NCBI GenBank assembly: GCA_029983685.1
Contig: JASBZA010000005.1
Location: forward strand, 42,154 to 106,153
Direction of reading: 5' to 3'
DNA length: 64,000 nt
From: Oscillospiraceae bacterium
Lineage (GTDB): Bacteria > Bacillota > Clostridia > Saccharofermentanales > Fastidiosipilaceae
This document shows, piece after piece, positions 16,987-25,717 of this stretch. The notes beneath the pieces are model-generated. The model had not been told where the DNA came from, did no database searches, and was given only the letters and a program-made list of their open reading frames with translations. The translations under genes and the position numbers were made by a program. Every line of letters starts with the position of its first letter. The stretch's first letter is position 1.

Positions 16987-18619
16987 GGCATACTTGAAAA
17001 GCATGGGCCATTACTGGCGTTATATCTCTATCCAAAGAGTTCATCGTTTTATCTACTATTTAAGAAAAATTCCTCTAATCGGAAAACACATTCCTTATAG
17101 CCTGCACCAGGTGTCTCAGGCCAATGCTTTTTTTACTATTTTGGCCCTAATTGTAGGTTTCTTTAAGCAAATCTTTCATAAGGCCTTATATTTCGGACTA
17201 TTCTATTTTTTCCCGCTAATGGCGGCGGAAACGCTCCCGCAAGAAGAGCTGGGGCTCTACCTTTACGGCATTTTCTTAGGCCTCAATCTTATCGTGCCTA
17301 TTAGTTTACAGACGATTTCTATGGCCAAGCCCGAGCGTGAATACTATGAGATGCTTTTAATCTTTAAGGAAAATCCTAAGCATTTCTATATATTGAAGAT
17401 GTTTCTTCCTTTGTTGATTAATATTTGCTTTTTTATGCTTATCGGCCTTATCAGTTTCAGCTTATTGGAATTATCTATAGCCCATCTCTTCTTCCTTCTT
17501 TTAAGCTATATCTTACTTAGAATTTCGAGTGAAGCACTGGGCTGCCTGATACGAGAAAAAACAGATTTTTTAGAGAGTAAGTATCAAAATTGGCTTTTTA
17601 AGCTTCCCGTGGCTCTTGCGGGTCTCATTGTGGCCTACCTACCTTTCATTTTGATGAAACCCTATCCTCTAACCGGCTTATCACTGGCTCTTTTATGCCT
17701 CATTGCGGCACTTTTGGCTGTCCCTTCCTTCCTTTACCTCAGGAATTATAACTTTCATATACTGAAACGTAAGTCCTTAGACATCCAAGGCTTTGTCGCC
17801 AACATGAATGCCGTCCAGGACAATTCAATGGTTTTAAACCAATTCATTGTTAAGAAAAATGCCTACACCGACCAGGTTCCGGAAAAGGTGACTGACGGTA
17901 AGTCGGGTCTTGTCTACGCCCATGCTCTATTCTTTTACCGCTTCAAAAAAATGTTTACCAGGCCGGTACTCATTCGCTTTTTTATTTGTCTGGGGGCAAT
18001 GCTTATTCTGCTAATCGCAAGTCTGATTCTCCGAAATAAAGATTTCTTTAGAGATGGTCTGGCGAATTTTCAGATTATTAAACTGATGCCGGCTATTTTT
18101 TATCTTTCGGCCGTCGTCTTATCCTTTGGCCGCAACTTCACTTCACTTATTTTTGCTAACATGGACCGTAATCTCCTCCCCTATAATTTCTACCGTCGTT
18201 CCGACCTGGTACGTGAGGGGTTGAGAATTCGTTTTCTTTATTTGGCCAAATTAACCGCTCCTATTATCCTGGTCCTGGTCATTGGATTAGGCGTCTGGTC
18301 TTTTCTTTTCATCCCTGAACAAGGTGCGGATATCCTGATTGTTCTGGGCACCATTATTATCGAGACGATTTTCTTTAATTTCTACTATTTGGTAACTTAC
18401 TACCTCTTCCAGCCTTATAATGCCAACATGCAGATTAAATCCGTACCCATGCAACTATCCAACTTGGCCATCTATATAATGACAATGGTTCTTTATATGA
18501 ATAAGGACTTGCCTCTTATGATCTATTTAATCGTAGCAGGATTAGAGTTAGCCTTTATCATGGTTTCTGTTCCTTTACTTATACATCTGTCCCCAAAGAA
18601 TTTCCGCCTACGTCAATAA
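16979..18619 (+). CDS. Large ABC exporter membrane subunit (system 1)
   Basis: A 546-aa membrane protein with about 10-12 hydrophobic segments in two blocks (about 50-250 and 325-540) separated by a cytosolic stretch. It has no ATPase domain and no large extracytoplasmic domain. The overlap with the ATPase gene shows it is that gene's partner. The size and two-block layout resemble the fused permeases of Bacillus Ecs/Yth-type exporters; I have no specific family assignment. Substrate unknown. Confidence 0.75.
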   Translation: MTKAYLKSMGHYWRYISIQRVHRFIYYLRKIPLIGKHIPYSLHQVSQANAFFTILALIVGFFKQIFHKALYFGLFYFFPLMAAETLPQEELGLYLYGIFLGLNLIVPISLQTISMAKPEREYYEMLLIFKENPKHFYILKMFLPLLINICFFMLIGLISFSLLELSIAHLFFLLLSYILLRISSEALGCLIREKTDFLESKYQNWLFKLPVALAGLIVAYLPFILMKPYPLTGLSLALLCLIAALLAVPSFLYLRNYNFHILKRKSLDIQGFVANMNAVQDNSMVLNQFIVKKNAYTDQVPEKVTDGKSGLVYAHALFFYRFKKMFTRPVLIRFFICLGAMLILLIASLILRNKDFFRDGLANFQIIKLMPAIFYLSAVVLSFGRNFTSLIFANMDRNLLPYNFYRRSDLVREGLRIRFLYLAKLTAPIILVLVIGLGVWSFLFIPEQGADILIVLGTIIIETIFFNFYYLVTYYLFQPYNANMQIKSVPMQLSNLAIYIMTMVLYMNKDLPLMIYLIVAGLELAFIMVSVPLLIHLSPKNFRLRQ

Positions 18620-18635
18620 TATTAGGGAGAAAAAC

Positions 18636-19541
18636 ATGTCTGTCATACTTGAAACAAAACAACTTAGCAAGATTTTTGGCCATCAAAAGGCTGTAGACCA
18701 AGCGTCTATTTCAGTCCATCGAGGTGATATTTACGGTCTAATCGGTCGTAACGGAGCCGGTAAAACGACATTGATGCGTATGTTGGCCGGCCTGGCCCAC
18801 CCGACTCAAGGTTCCTACCACTTCTATAATGAACAAGGTCAGGAAGTTTTGCCCGAGCCGGGTCAGATTTCGAACCTCATTGAAAACACCGGTATATATC
18901 CCGGAATGAAGGCGGCAGACCAATTACTTCTAAAAGGTCAAAGTCTGGGCCTAAAGGGAGATGCTTACGTTAAGGAAATTTTGGACATGGTCGGTCTTAG
19001 CCGGGTCGGTAAAAAACCGGTCAAGTCCTTTTCTATGGGCATGAAACAAAGGTTGGGCTTAGGATTGGCCATGGTCGGCAATCCCAGCTTAATTATTCTG
19101 GACGAACCCATCAACGGTCTGGACCCACAGGGTATAGCCGAAGTCCGAAATCTTATCACCTACCTCAATAAAGAGTTCAATGTGACTTTTATTATTTCAA
19201 GCCACATCCTCGATGAACTTTCCAGGATTGCTAACCGCTTCGCAATTATTGACCACGGCCAAATTCTGCAGGAGCTCGATCACGAGACCTTTGAAGATAA
19301 GAGCCGAGACCGCATAGAAATCCGAGTGGATCGGACCGATGTGGCCATGGAGGCTTTGGCCGAGTTGGGCTATAGCAAGGTCCAACAAGTAAGCCCTAAC
19401 GATATCCACATCTATGCTTCCTACGAAGACACCGGTCGCATCGTCCTGGGTTTGGTCCGTAAAGGTTTGGAGATTAAAGGCTTTACCCTCCACCGCAACA
19501 GCTTAGAAGAATATTATCTGGCCCTAACCGGTCAACACTAG
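18636..19541 (+). CDS. ABC transporter ATP-binding protein (BcrA/lantibiotic-immunity type, system 2)
   Basis: A 301-aa ATPase with Walker A GRNGAGKTT near 37-45, signature FSMGMKQRLG, Walker B LIILDEPINGLDPQG and an SSHIL switch. The C-terminal 75-residue extension, with DRTDVAMEALAELG and an LEEYYLALT end, is characteristic of BcrA-type self-protection and bacteriocin-export ATPases. Its start lies 16 bp after the system-1 permease, with GGGAGAAAAAC before the ATG, so all four genes form one operon. Confidence 0.9.
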   Translation: MSVILETKQLSKIFGHQKAVDQASISVHRGDIYGLIGRNGAGKTTLMRMLAGLAHPTQGSYHFYNEQGQEVLPEPGQISNLIENTGIYPGMKAADQLLLKGQSLGLKGDAYVKEILDMVGLSRVGKKPVKSFSMGMKQRLGLGLAMVGNPSLIILDEPINGLDPQGIAEVRNLITYLNKEFNVTFIISSHILDELSRIANRFAIIDHGQILQELDHETFEDKSRDRIEIRVDRTDVAMEALAELGYSKVQQVSPNDIHIYASYEDTGRIVLGLVRKGLEIKGFTLHRNSLEEYYLALTGQH

Positions 19542-19555
19542 GAGGACAAAGACTT

Positions 19556-20446
19556 ATGCATTTATTAAAAATGGAGTTTACCAGACTTTTTAAGCAAAAG
19601 AGTACTTATATTATTGGCGGAGTCCTAGCCATATTACTGATTTTTTCTTTGGTCATGTCTTTTTTCATGATGCGAGCTTTTGAAAAATTTTTAGAAGACA
19701 TGCCGGAAACAGATGTTACGCAAAGCGAGGTTTTGGAAGAAGACGATGAGAATTCAGACAGCGGCGTATACATCGAAGGTGATGTCAATATAATGGAAGA
19801 CATGCTTGGAGCCAATGAAAATCCGGGCGAAAGCCAATTCTTAAACAAATTCCAAAGTATGAATGTGGCGCTCTATTTAGCCATCTTCGCCTCGATATTC
19901 TTTGCGGCGCCTTACCGCCACGGTTTTGCCAAAAACTTTTTGGATATCAAAAAGAACCGAAAAGTTTATCCCTTTCTCCAATTCCTGGTGGGAGCCTTTT
20001 ATCTCTTAATTTTAATGATCCTGACCTGCTTGGTTTATACCCTTACCAGCCTGATTCTAAACTATGAACCCTTCCTAATTAAGAACTTCAACTTGCTCTG
20101 GGCTCCTCTGGGTGTACAGTTTGTAGGACACTTGGCACTCATGAGTTTAATCTTGGCTTTAGTTTCTTTAACACAAAGTATGGGCGCAGGGCTTTTATTT
20201 GGTATCATATACCCTCAGATGCTAGGACCAGTCTTCTATAACCTCATGGGCTGGGCCCTCATCAAAGTTTTTAAACTGAAAGAGGACTTCCAACTAATTG
20301 CTTATACAAGCTTAGGAGCTATTAAACTGACCGGCATCGGATCGGACACCAAGCAGATTGTAACGAGCCTGGTGGTATCCGTCCTGGTCATGATTATAAG
20401 CCTGGTTGTGAGTTCTTTAGCTTTGCAGATTAGAGATATCAAGTAA
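19556..20446 (+). CDS. ABC-2 type permease (system 2)
   Basis: A 296-aa partner of the preceding ATPase. Helix 1 (about residues 18-37) is followed by an extracytoplasmic loop of about 70 residues that is strongly acidic (ETDVTQSEVLEEDDENSDSG), then five more hydrophobic segments from about 100. This is the BcrB/LanFEG-like layout. The acidic loop could attract a cationic peptide, which is speculation. No bacteriocin precursor gene is adjacent. Confidence 0.8.
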   Translation: MHLLKMEFTRLFKQKSTYIIGGVLAILLIFSLVMSFFMMRAFEKFLEDMPETDVTQSEVLEEDDENSDSGVYIEGDVNIMEDMLGANENPGESQFLNKFQSMNVALYLAIFASIFFAAPYRHGFAKNFLDIKKNRKVYPFLQFLVGAFYLLILMILTCLVYTLTSLILNYEPFLIKNFNLLWAPLGVQFVGHLALMSLILALVSLTQSMGAGLLFGIIYPQMLGPVFYNLMGWALIKVFKLKEDFQLIAYTSLGAIKLTGIGSDTKQIVTSLVVSVLVMIISLVVSSLALQIRDIK

Positions 20447-20470
20447 AAAATAGGAGTTTTAAAAAATCGC

Positions 20471-21415
20471 ATGACGGACCAAAGCACACAAAATATTAAG
20501 CAATACAGCTGGGTTTTAGCCGCCATATTCTGCACCATGCTATGGGGATCGGCCTCACCTATGATTAAAATGGGCTACCGGTATTTCCAAATGGATACAT
20601 CCAATGTATTTAATATTATTCTATTCGCCGGCGTGCGCTTCTTCGGCGCAGGTCTCTTGACCTTATTAATCAGCAGACCCCTAACCGGAGAAAAACCGTC
20701 CTTTAATAAAGCTATGACAGGTCCGGTCCTGGTCTTGGCCCTCACCCAGACTGCAGGCCAGTACATCTGCTTCTATCTGGGTCTGGCTGTCGTAACCGGA
20801 TCGGTCGGTGCAATCTTAAGTGCCACCAATATTTTCTTTACGGTTATCATCGCGACCATTTTCATGCGTTCAGAAAAGCTGACCACTCAGAAAATTCTGG
20901 CAACACTTTTAGCCCTGGTTGGTATTATCGTCTTAAACTTGGATAGCAATTTAAACTTTGCCTTCCGTCTGAACGGCGAGGGTTTTGTCCTCTTGTCTGC
21001 TTTGGCCAATGCCTTTGCTTCTATCTTCATGAGCCGCTTCAGCCAGAAGCATAACCCTATTTCTCTGACCGCCTATCAATTTATATTGGGCGGCGCCGGC
21101 CTCATGCTGGTAGGATTTTTCGGCGGTGGCAGACTGAACGCTCCGGGTTATCAGGGCATCTTGGTCTTGGCCTATCTCATGGTACTCTCGGCTCTGGCCT
21201 ACGGCATCTGGTCTTTGCTCTTAAAGCACCACCCCACCTCTCACGTAGTCATTTTCCACGCCCTGGTTCCGGTCTGGGGATCCCTTTTCTCCTGGCTTTT
21301 CATGGGCGATCAGATTTGGAACTGGCAGACACTGGTCGCACTGCTGTCCATCGTAATCGGTATCTTCCTGGTCAATAAACAAAAGGAAAAATTTACCGCA
21401 GAGGACCCGGCCTAG
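20471..21415 (+). CDS. EamA/DMT-family transporter
   Basis: A 314-aa drug/metabolite transporter with ten hydrophobic segments in two EamA repeats (about 15-145 and 155-300). The start of repeat one (MLWGSASPMIKMGYRYF) and the hairpin loops are typical. Substrates in the family range from amino acids to nucleotide sugars and cannot be assigned here. AGGAG lies about 14 nt upstream of the ATG, a long spacing. The 3' end overlaps the convergent gene at 21393 by 23 bp. Confidence 0.88.
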   Translation: MTDQSTQNIKQYSWVLAAIFCTMLWGSASPMIKMGYRYFQMDTSNVFNIILFAGVRFFGAGLLTLLISRPLTGEKPSFNKAMTGPVLVLALTQTAGQYICFYLGLAVVTGSVGAILSATNIFFTVIIATIFMRSEKLTTQKILATLLALVGIIVLNLDSNLNFAFRLNGEGFVLLSALANAFASIFMSRFSQKHNPISLTAYQFILGGAGLMLVGFFGGGRLNAPGYQGILVLAYLMVLSALAYGIWSLLLKHHPTSHVVIFHALVPVWGSLFSWLFMGDQIWNWQTLVALLSIVIGIFLVNKQKEKFTAEDPA

Positions 21416-21875
21416 TCGCTTCTTCCAGCTTATGGGCCAAAGTGCCTAAGCCCGGCAATTTCAGAAAAATATAAGAATAGGCCATAAAGGCTTGTACAAT
21501 TAAAATGATCAAAACGATTATTTGGAGGCTGAGACCCAAGAGGTCCAGCCTCTTGTTCCATATAAGACTTTGCATATAAAGATTTTGGCTCTGAAACCGG
21601 ACAGCGCGACGAATTAAAAAGTCACCTGTGGTACTTAAGGCCAAACGCAAAATGCTAAGAATCAGGAGCAGGAAAACATTCTGGCTTTGGTGGAGCCGCA
21701 AAAAATCAGAATCCTTCTCTCTATATAGAAAAATAAAGGCCAAAAGCCAGGCAAGATACGTTATACCCGGGATAAAAATCAGGATGGCCAAGGCGATGTT
21801 CATGAGGATGGCCGGATACTTGGCCGCCATATAGCCATGAGTAGCCTTATGGCGGGAAAACTTCTCCAACTTCAT
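21393..21875 (-). CDS. Small membrane protein, DUF4870/Tic20-like
   Basis: A 160-aa protein with four hydrophobic segments (about 20-50, 62-82 and 110-140 being clearest) and a FLRLHQSQNVFLL motif after the second helix. The H-Q-x-Q/K-N pattern after two helices resembles DUF4870 proteins. The function of that family is not established. It begins 3 bp after thrC with no evident ribosome site, so translation is probably coupled. Last gene of the hpf operon. Confidence 0.65.
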   Translation of the reverse strand: MKLEKFSRHKATHGYMAAKYPAILMNIALAILIFIPGITYLAWLLAFIFLYREKDSDFLRLHQSQNVFLLLILSILRLALSTTGDFLIRRAVRFQSQNLYMQSLIWNKRLDLLGLSLQIIVLIILIVQAFMAYSYIFLKLPGLGTLAHKLEEATRPGPLR

Positions 21876-21878
21876 CGC

Positions 21879-23411
21879 CTAAAATCCTATGTCCCTGCCG
21901 GTTAAGCGGTTAAGGCTTTGGATAAGCGATGCTTTGATATCTTCACGTTTTAAAGCGGCTCCGGCATCCTCGCTATAAGCCAGGGCCCTTTCAATACTAG
22001 CGGAAAGCTCTATACCGGACTCGGTCTCCAGCTTGTCGATTAATTCCTGAAGACTCAAGGACCGAACTTCCCTGGCCGGGAAAACCGCCTCTGCCACAGC
22101 TTCGGGGAACTTATAAATAGAAGCGGTTGAAACATAGACGACCTTGTTTAAATCTTCCTTTTTCTCTTTGCGCGTCAAGAGATCATAGGCGGCAAAGGCC
22201 ACCGCCGTATGGGGATCGATCATATGGTCGGTCGTATCGTAGACACTTTTTATGGTAGAGGCGACCAGGCGATCATCGGCGTAGGCGCCTTGGAAAAGTG
22301 CTTTAAGTTCCCTTCTGGTTTCCGGATCTAACTGGTAGGTCCCTTTCTCTTGCAAGCTCTCCATCCAGGCACTTACTTTGGCCTTGTCATGGCCGGTCAG
22401 TTCAAACAAGAGTCTCTCGATATTAGATGAAACTAAAATATCCATGGAAGGGCTGCTTGTCTTAAACAAGGACCTTTTGCGGTCGTACGTTCCCGTGCGG
22501 ATAAAGTCGCTTAAAACCTTGTTCTTATTGGAAGCACAGTAAAGATTTCCGATAGGTACACCCATCTGCTTGGCATACCAGGCAGCCATGATATTGCCAA
22601 AATTGCCGGACGGGACAACAATATCAAAAACTTCTTCTGCCTCTAATTTTTCTTGGCCTAAGAGGTCTAAATAAGCGGAAGTATAATAGACAATTTGCGG
22701 CAATAGCCTTCCCCAGTTCATGGAATTAGCGGAGCTGAGGCAAATGCTTTTCTCGGCCAAAGTTTCTTCTAAAGCCTTATCCTGAAAAATGGTCTTAACC
22801 TGACGCTGAGCCAAGTCAAAGTCTCCGTCTACAGCATAGACAAAACAATTGTCGCCTTGGGCGGACAGCATTTGCTTCTCTTGAATAGGGCTGACGCCTT
22901 TAGCCGGATAATAAACCACAATAGACATATCGTCCATGCCGCGGAAGGCTTCCATAGCGGCCTTGCCCGTATCCCCCGAAGTCGCGGCCACAATAGAATA
23001 GTGCCTCGTATCGCCCAAGTCTTCTCTGGACAGCTGCATCAGATGCGGCAAGAGCTGAAGGGCCAGGTCCTTAAAGGCGGCACTGGGTCCGTGCCATAAT
23101 TCCAGCATATAGGCGCTGTCATCATAGGTATTCAGTTGGACCAGCGGAGCCGGCGCGGGGTTAAAATTCTCCTCACCGTAAACCTTGGCCAGAATAGGTC
23201 TTAATCGGGCAGGACTAAAATCCAGGTAAAGAGACAAAATATAAAGGGCCCTTTCGGCATAAGAAGCCTCAATAAGGCCCCGCCATGTTTCCTTGCTTAC
23301 CCGGGGAATACTTTCCGGTACAAAGAGGCCACCGTCGGGGGCCAGGCCCTGTAAAATCACTTGGGCAGAGCTGTAGGTGTTTGGGTCTTGGCGGGTACTG
23401 ATGTAGCGCAT
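21879..23411 (-). CDS. thrC: Threonine synthase
   Basis: PLP enzyme that converts O-phosphohomoserine to threonine. The 510-aa size matches the longer class. The PLP lysine is in GPSAAFKDLALQ, the phosphate-binding loop is SGDTGKAAMEAF, and VPSGNFGNIMAAW lies near residue 270. It starts 1 bp after folC ends. No hom or thrB lies nearby, so the rest of the pathway is elsewhere or homoserine phosphate comes from another locus. Confidence 0.96.
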   Translation of the reverse strand: MRYISTRQDPNTYSSAQVILQGLAPDGGLFVPESIPRVSKETWRGLIEASYAERALYILSLYLDFSPARLRPILAKVYGEENFNPAPAPLVQLNTYDDSAYMLELWHGPSAAFKDLALQLLPHLMQLSREDLGDTRHYSIVAATSGDTGKAAMEAFRGMDDMSIVVYYPAKGVSPIQEKQMLSAQGDNCFVYAVDGDFDLAQRQVKTIFQDKALEETLAEKSICLSSANSMNWGRLLPQIVYYTSAYLDLLGQEKLEAEEVFDIVVPSGNFGNIMAAWYAKQMGVPIGNLYCASNKNKVLSDFIRTGTYDRKRSLFKTSSPSMDILVSSNIERLLFELTGHDKAKVSAWMESLQEKGTYQLDPETRRELKALFQGAYADDRLVASTIKSVYDTTDHMIDPHTAVAFAAYDLLTRKEKKEDLNKVVYVSTASIYKFPEAVAEAVFPAREVRSLSLQELIDKLETESGIELSASIERALAYSEDAGAALKREDIKASLIQSLNRLTGRDIGF

Positions 23412-23412
23412 A

Positions 23413-24870
23413 TCAATCCTCCTTGTTTTGTCCGGATGCTAAGGCTCTCATTTTATCACGAAAGCGCTCGGCCTGATAAAAACTTCCCCAGGCCATAATA
23501 ATAGCCTGATCAGCTTGAGCCAGATGCCATGCTTCTACCAAGGCTTCTTCATAATCCGGCACAATGTGAATCTCGGGGTAGTTCTCTTCGGACAAAAGGT
23601 CTACTTCAATCTCTTCAACAATCCCGGCCATGTCCTCGGGTTCCATAGCACGCTTAATACCGGCCACACGGCTTAAAACCAGGTGGCTGACTCGGCCGCC
23701 TTTAAGCATGTTTTGAAACATGGTTTTGGCGTCCTTGTCTTTCATCATGCAAACCAGGTGTACCTCCCTATGGCCGGGGCAAGACGCCGGTGGGAAAAGA
23801 TAGTCCAAAGACTCTCTTAAAGCTCGGGTACCTTGAGGATTGTGGCCGCCGTCCAGGAAGGCAGAAGGATTAAGAGTAAGCCTTTCTAAGCGTCCGGGCC
23901 AATAACAATAGTAAAGGCCCTTTATAATGGCATCCTTTTCGATATCCTTCTTGAAGGCCAAAACCGTTTCAATGGCCAATTGCGCATTATAAATTTCATA
24001 ACGGGCCAAAAGCTTAGTCTGAAGTTTTTCCTCTTTAAGAGGTCCTGTTGAAAGCTCGAAGGTCTGCCCTTCTAAATCATGACTTAAAGGAATGACCTGA
24101 TTTTTTCGGACCGGGCAAAAACGGATATCCAGATCTTCTGCCTTATGGCGAAAGAGCGCTTCTACATCGGCTGCAGCCACGTGATCTTTTATAGCATCAT
24201 ATTGGTCATACAAGACCAGGCTCTGTGTGCCTTTTTTGAGGATCCCGGCCTTCTCTCCTGCGATTTCCACATAGGTATTGCCCAGCCTTTGTGTGTGGTC
24301 TAAACCGATAGCCGTAATTGTAGCTACCTCGGGTGGGTCTATGACATTGGTTGCGTCCAGCCTTCCGCCCAAACCGGTCTCCAATACCAGAACATCACAT
24401 TCATGTTCCCGATAGAATAAAAAGGCCATCAAGGTCAGCATTTCGAAGTGATTGGGGTGGTGTTCCTTATCGTAGCCCACACTTTCTATGCTCCGGCGGA
24501 TGCGATTTAAGTAACGAGTAGTCTCTTCTTCATTGATATAACTTGCTTCAGGCCTAGTACGCCAGGTTTTGGCCTGATCATGACCGTCCAAGACACGTAT
24601 CCTTTCACCGTACTCATAGACATAGGGTGAGGAATACAAACCGACCTTATAGCCTGCTTCGGCCAAAATATAAGAGATGTAAGCACAAGTCGATCCCTTG
24701 CCGTTGGTTCCGGCAATATGAATAGTAGAAATACCCTTGTCGGGATTTCCCAGAAGTTCTAACACTTCTCTTAACTTGTCTAAACCCAGACGGGAAGCAA
24801 AACGCTCCCTCTTATCCAGATAATACATGGACTCCTCAAAGGTCATGTCCACATAGTCTTGTTTTGTCAT
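23413..24870 (-). CDS. folC: Folylpolyglutamate synthase / dihydrofolate synthase
   Basis: Mur-ligase-family enzyme that adds glutamate to folates. The 485-aa product has the P-loop HIAGTNGKGSTCAYIS, the LETGLGGRLDATN motif, and a C-terminal domain with FLDGGHNPQGTRAL. About 50 residues longer than most bacterial FolC, partly from an insertion after GERIRVLDG (residues about 92-110). It is the only core gene in the window for which I read a TGA stop. Confidence 0.95.
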   Translation of the reverse strand: MTKQDYVDMTFEESMYYLDKRERFASRLGLDKLREVLELLGNPDKGISTIHIAGTNGKGSTCAYISYILAEAGYKVGLYSSPYVYEYGERIRVLDGHDQAKTWRTRPEASYINEEETTRYLNRIRRSIESVGYDKEHHPNHFEMLTLMAFLFYREHECDVLVLETGLGGRLDATNVIDPPEVATITAIGLDHTQRLGNTYVEIAGEKAGILKKGTQSLVLYDQYDAIKDHVAAADVEALFRHKAEDLDIRFCPVRKNQVIPLSHDLEGQTFELSTGPLKEEKLQTKLLARYEIYNAQLAIETVLAFKKDIEKDAIIKGLYYCYWPGRLERLTLNPSAFLDGGHNPQGTRALRESLDYLFPPASCPGHREVHLVCMMKDKDAKTMFQNMLKGGRVSHLVLSRVAGIKRAMEPEDMAGIVEEIEVDLLSEENYPEIHIVPDYEEALVEAWHLAQADQAIIMAWGSFYQAERFRDKMRALASGQNKED

Positions 24871-24879
24871 CTATAAATC

Positions 24880-25716
24880 CTACCGTTTTCTTTTATTTTC
24901 TTTCTTTCTAAATACCACAAATTTAGATAAAAAGTAATTTGCCACTGTCACGCAAAATGCGCCCAAAGACCTGGACAAGTCTTCATCCCAATGAAGAACT
25001 TCAATCATAAGCCACATAAGAAGGACTTCAAAGAAAATCGACGACCCGATCCTGGCCAAGACAAACTTCCCCAAATCCTGCCACAGATTTCCCTTGTCTT
25101 GGAAAACAAAAGCTCGGTTGGTAAAAAAAGCGAAAAGGACCGCACAGACAAAGGAGATGAGGAAGGCCCAAATCCAGATACCAATAAAATAATTGGCCAG
25201 ACTGAAACTTGCCACCGAGACCAAGTAGGTTAAAACACCGAAAAAGACATACGATAAAAGCTCATAGGATAGAAGGCACAAAAAGACATTACCGGCCAAA
25301 ATCAAAAGTCCCAGTAAAGACCCGGCCGTCGCCTGGCTGATAAAGCCCCATCTTCTAACGCCATAGTAGACCAAGGCCAGGGTCCCGCCCCAGGATAAGA
25401 TGAGTGAAAACAGTAGGCGTCTACCCTCTTCATAGTCCCATAAATAAGATGGCCCTAGGCTCCCTAAAGGTCTTTTATAGCATATAAAATAGACCAGGCT
25501 CTCTATAGCCAGGGCAATAAGGCTGGCCCTAAGAAGAGCACGGTCACCTGTTCCGAGTCGCTTCAGGCTCAAATAGGCCAAATAATAAATGAGTGTTAAG
25601 GGCAAATAAAAACGCCGCAGCAAGTCTAGGATGGGCAGTTTTTGAGCCAAGGGAAACATGCCGGTTCGATCTCTCGTCCTTTGGTGGAAGAAGATTGTTT
25701 GCTTGTTTTTGTCCAT
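24880..25716 (-). CDS. GtrA-like flippase-family membrane protein
   Basis: A 278-aa protein with about eight hydrophobic segments. The C-terminal 120 residues, with NRAFVFQDKGN and the final NYFLSKFVVFRK, match the GtrA family, members of which help move lipid-linked sugars for cell-surface glycans. The N-terminal 140 residues are an extra membrane region not normal for the 120-140-aa GtrA proteins. No glycosyltransferase partner is adjacent; the neighbour is a glucosaminidase-like gene. Confidence 0.8.
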   Translation of the reverse strand: MDKNKQTIFFHQRTRDRTGMFPLAQKLPILDLLRRFYLPLTLIYYLAYLSLKRLGTGDRALLRASLIALAIESLVYFICYKRPLGSLGPSYLWDYEEGRRLLFSLILSWGGTLALVYYGVRRWGFISQATAGSLLGLLILAGNVFLCLLSYELLSYVFFGVLTYLVSVASFSLANYFIGIWIWAFLISFVCAVLFAFFTNRAFVFQDKGNLWQDLGKFVLARIGSSIFFEVLLMWLMIEVLHWDEDLSRSLGAFCVTVANYFLSKFVVFRKKENKRKR

Positions 25717-25717
25717 C

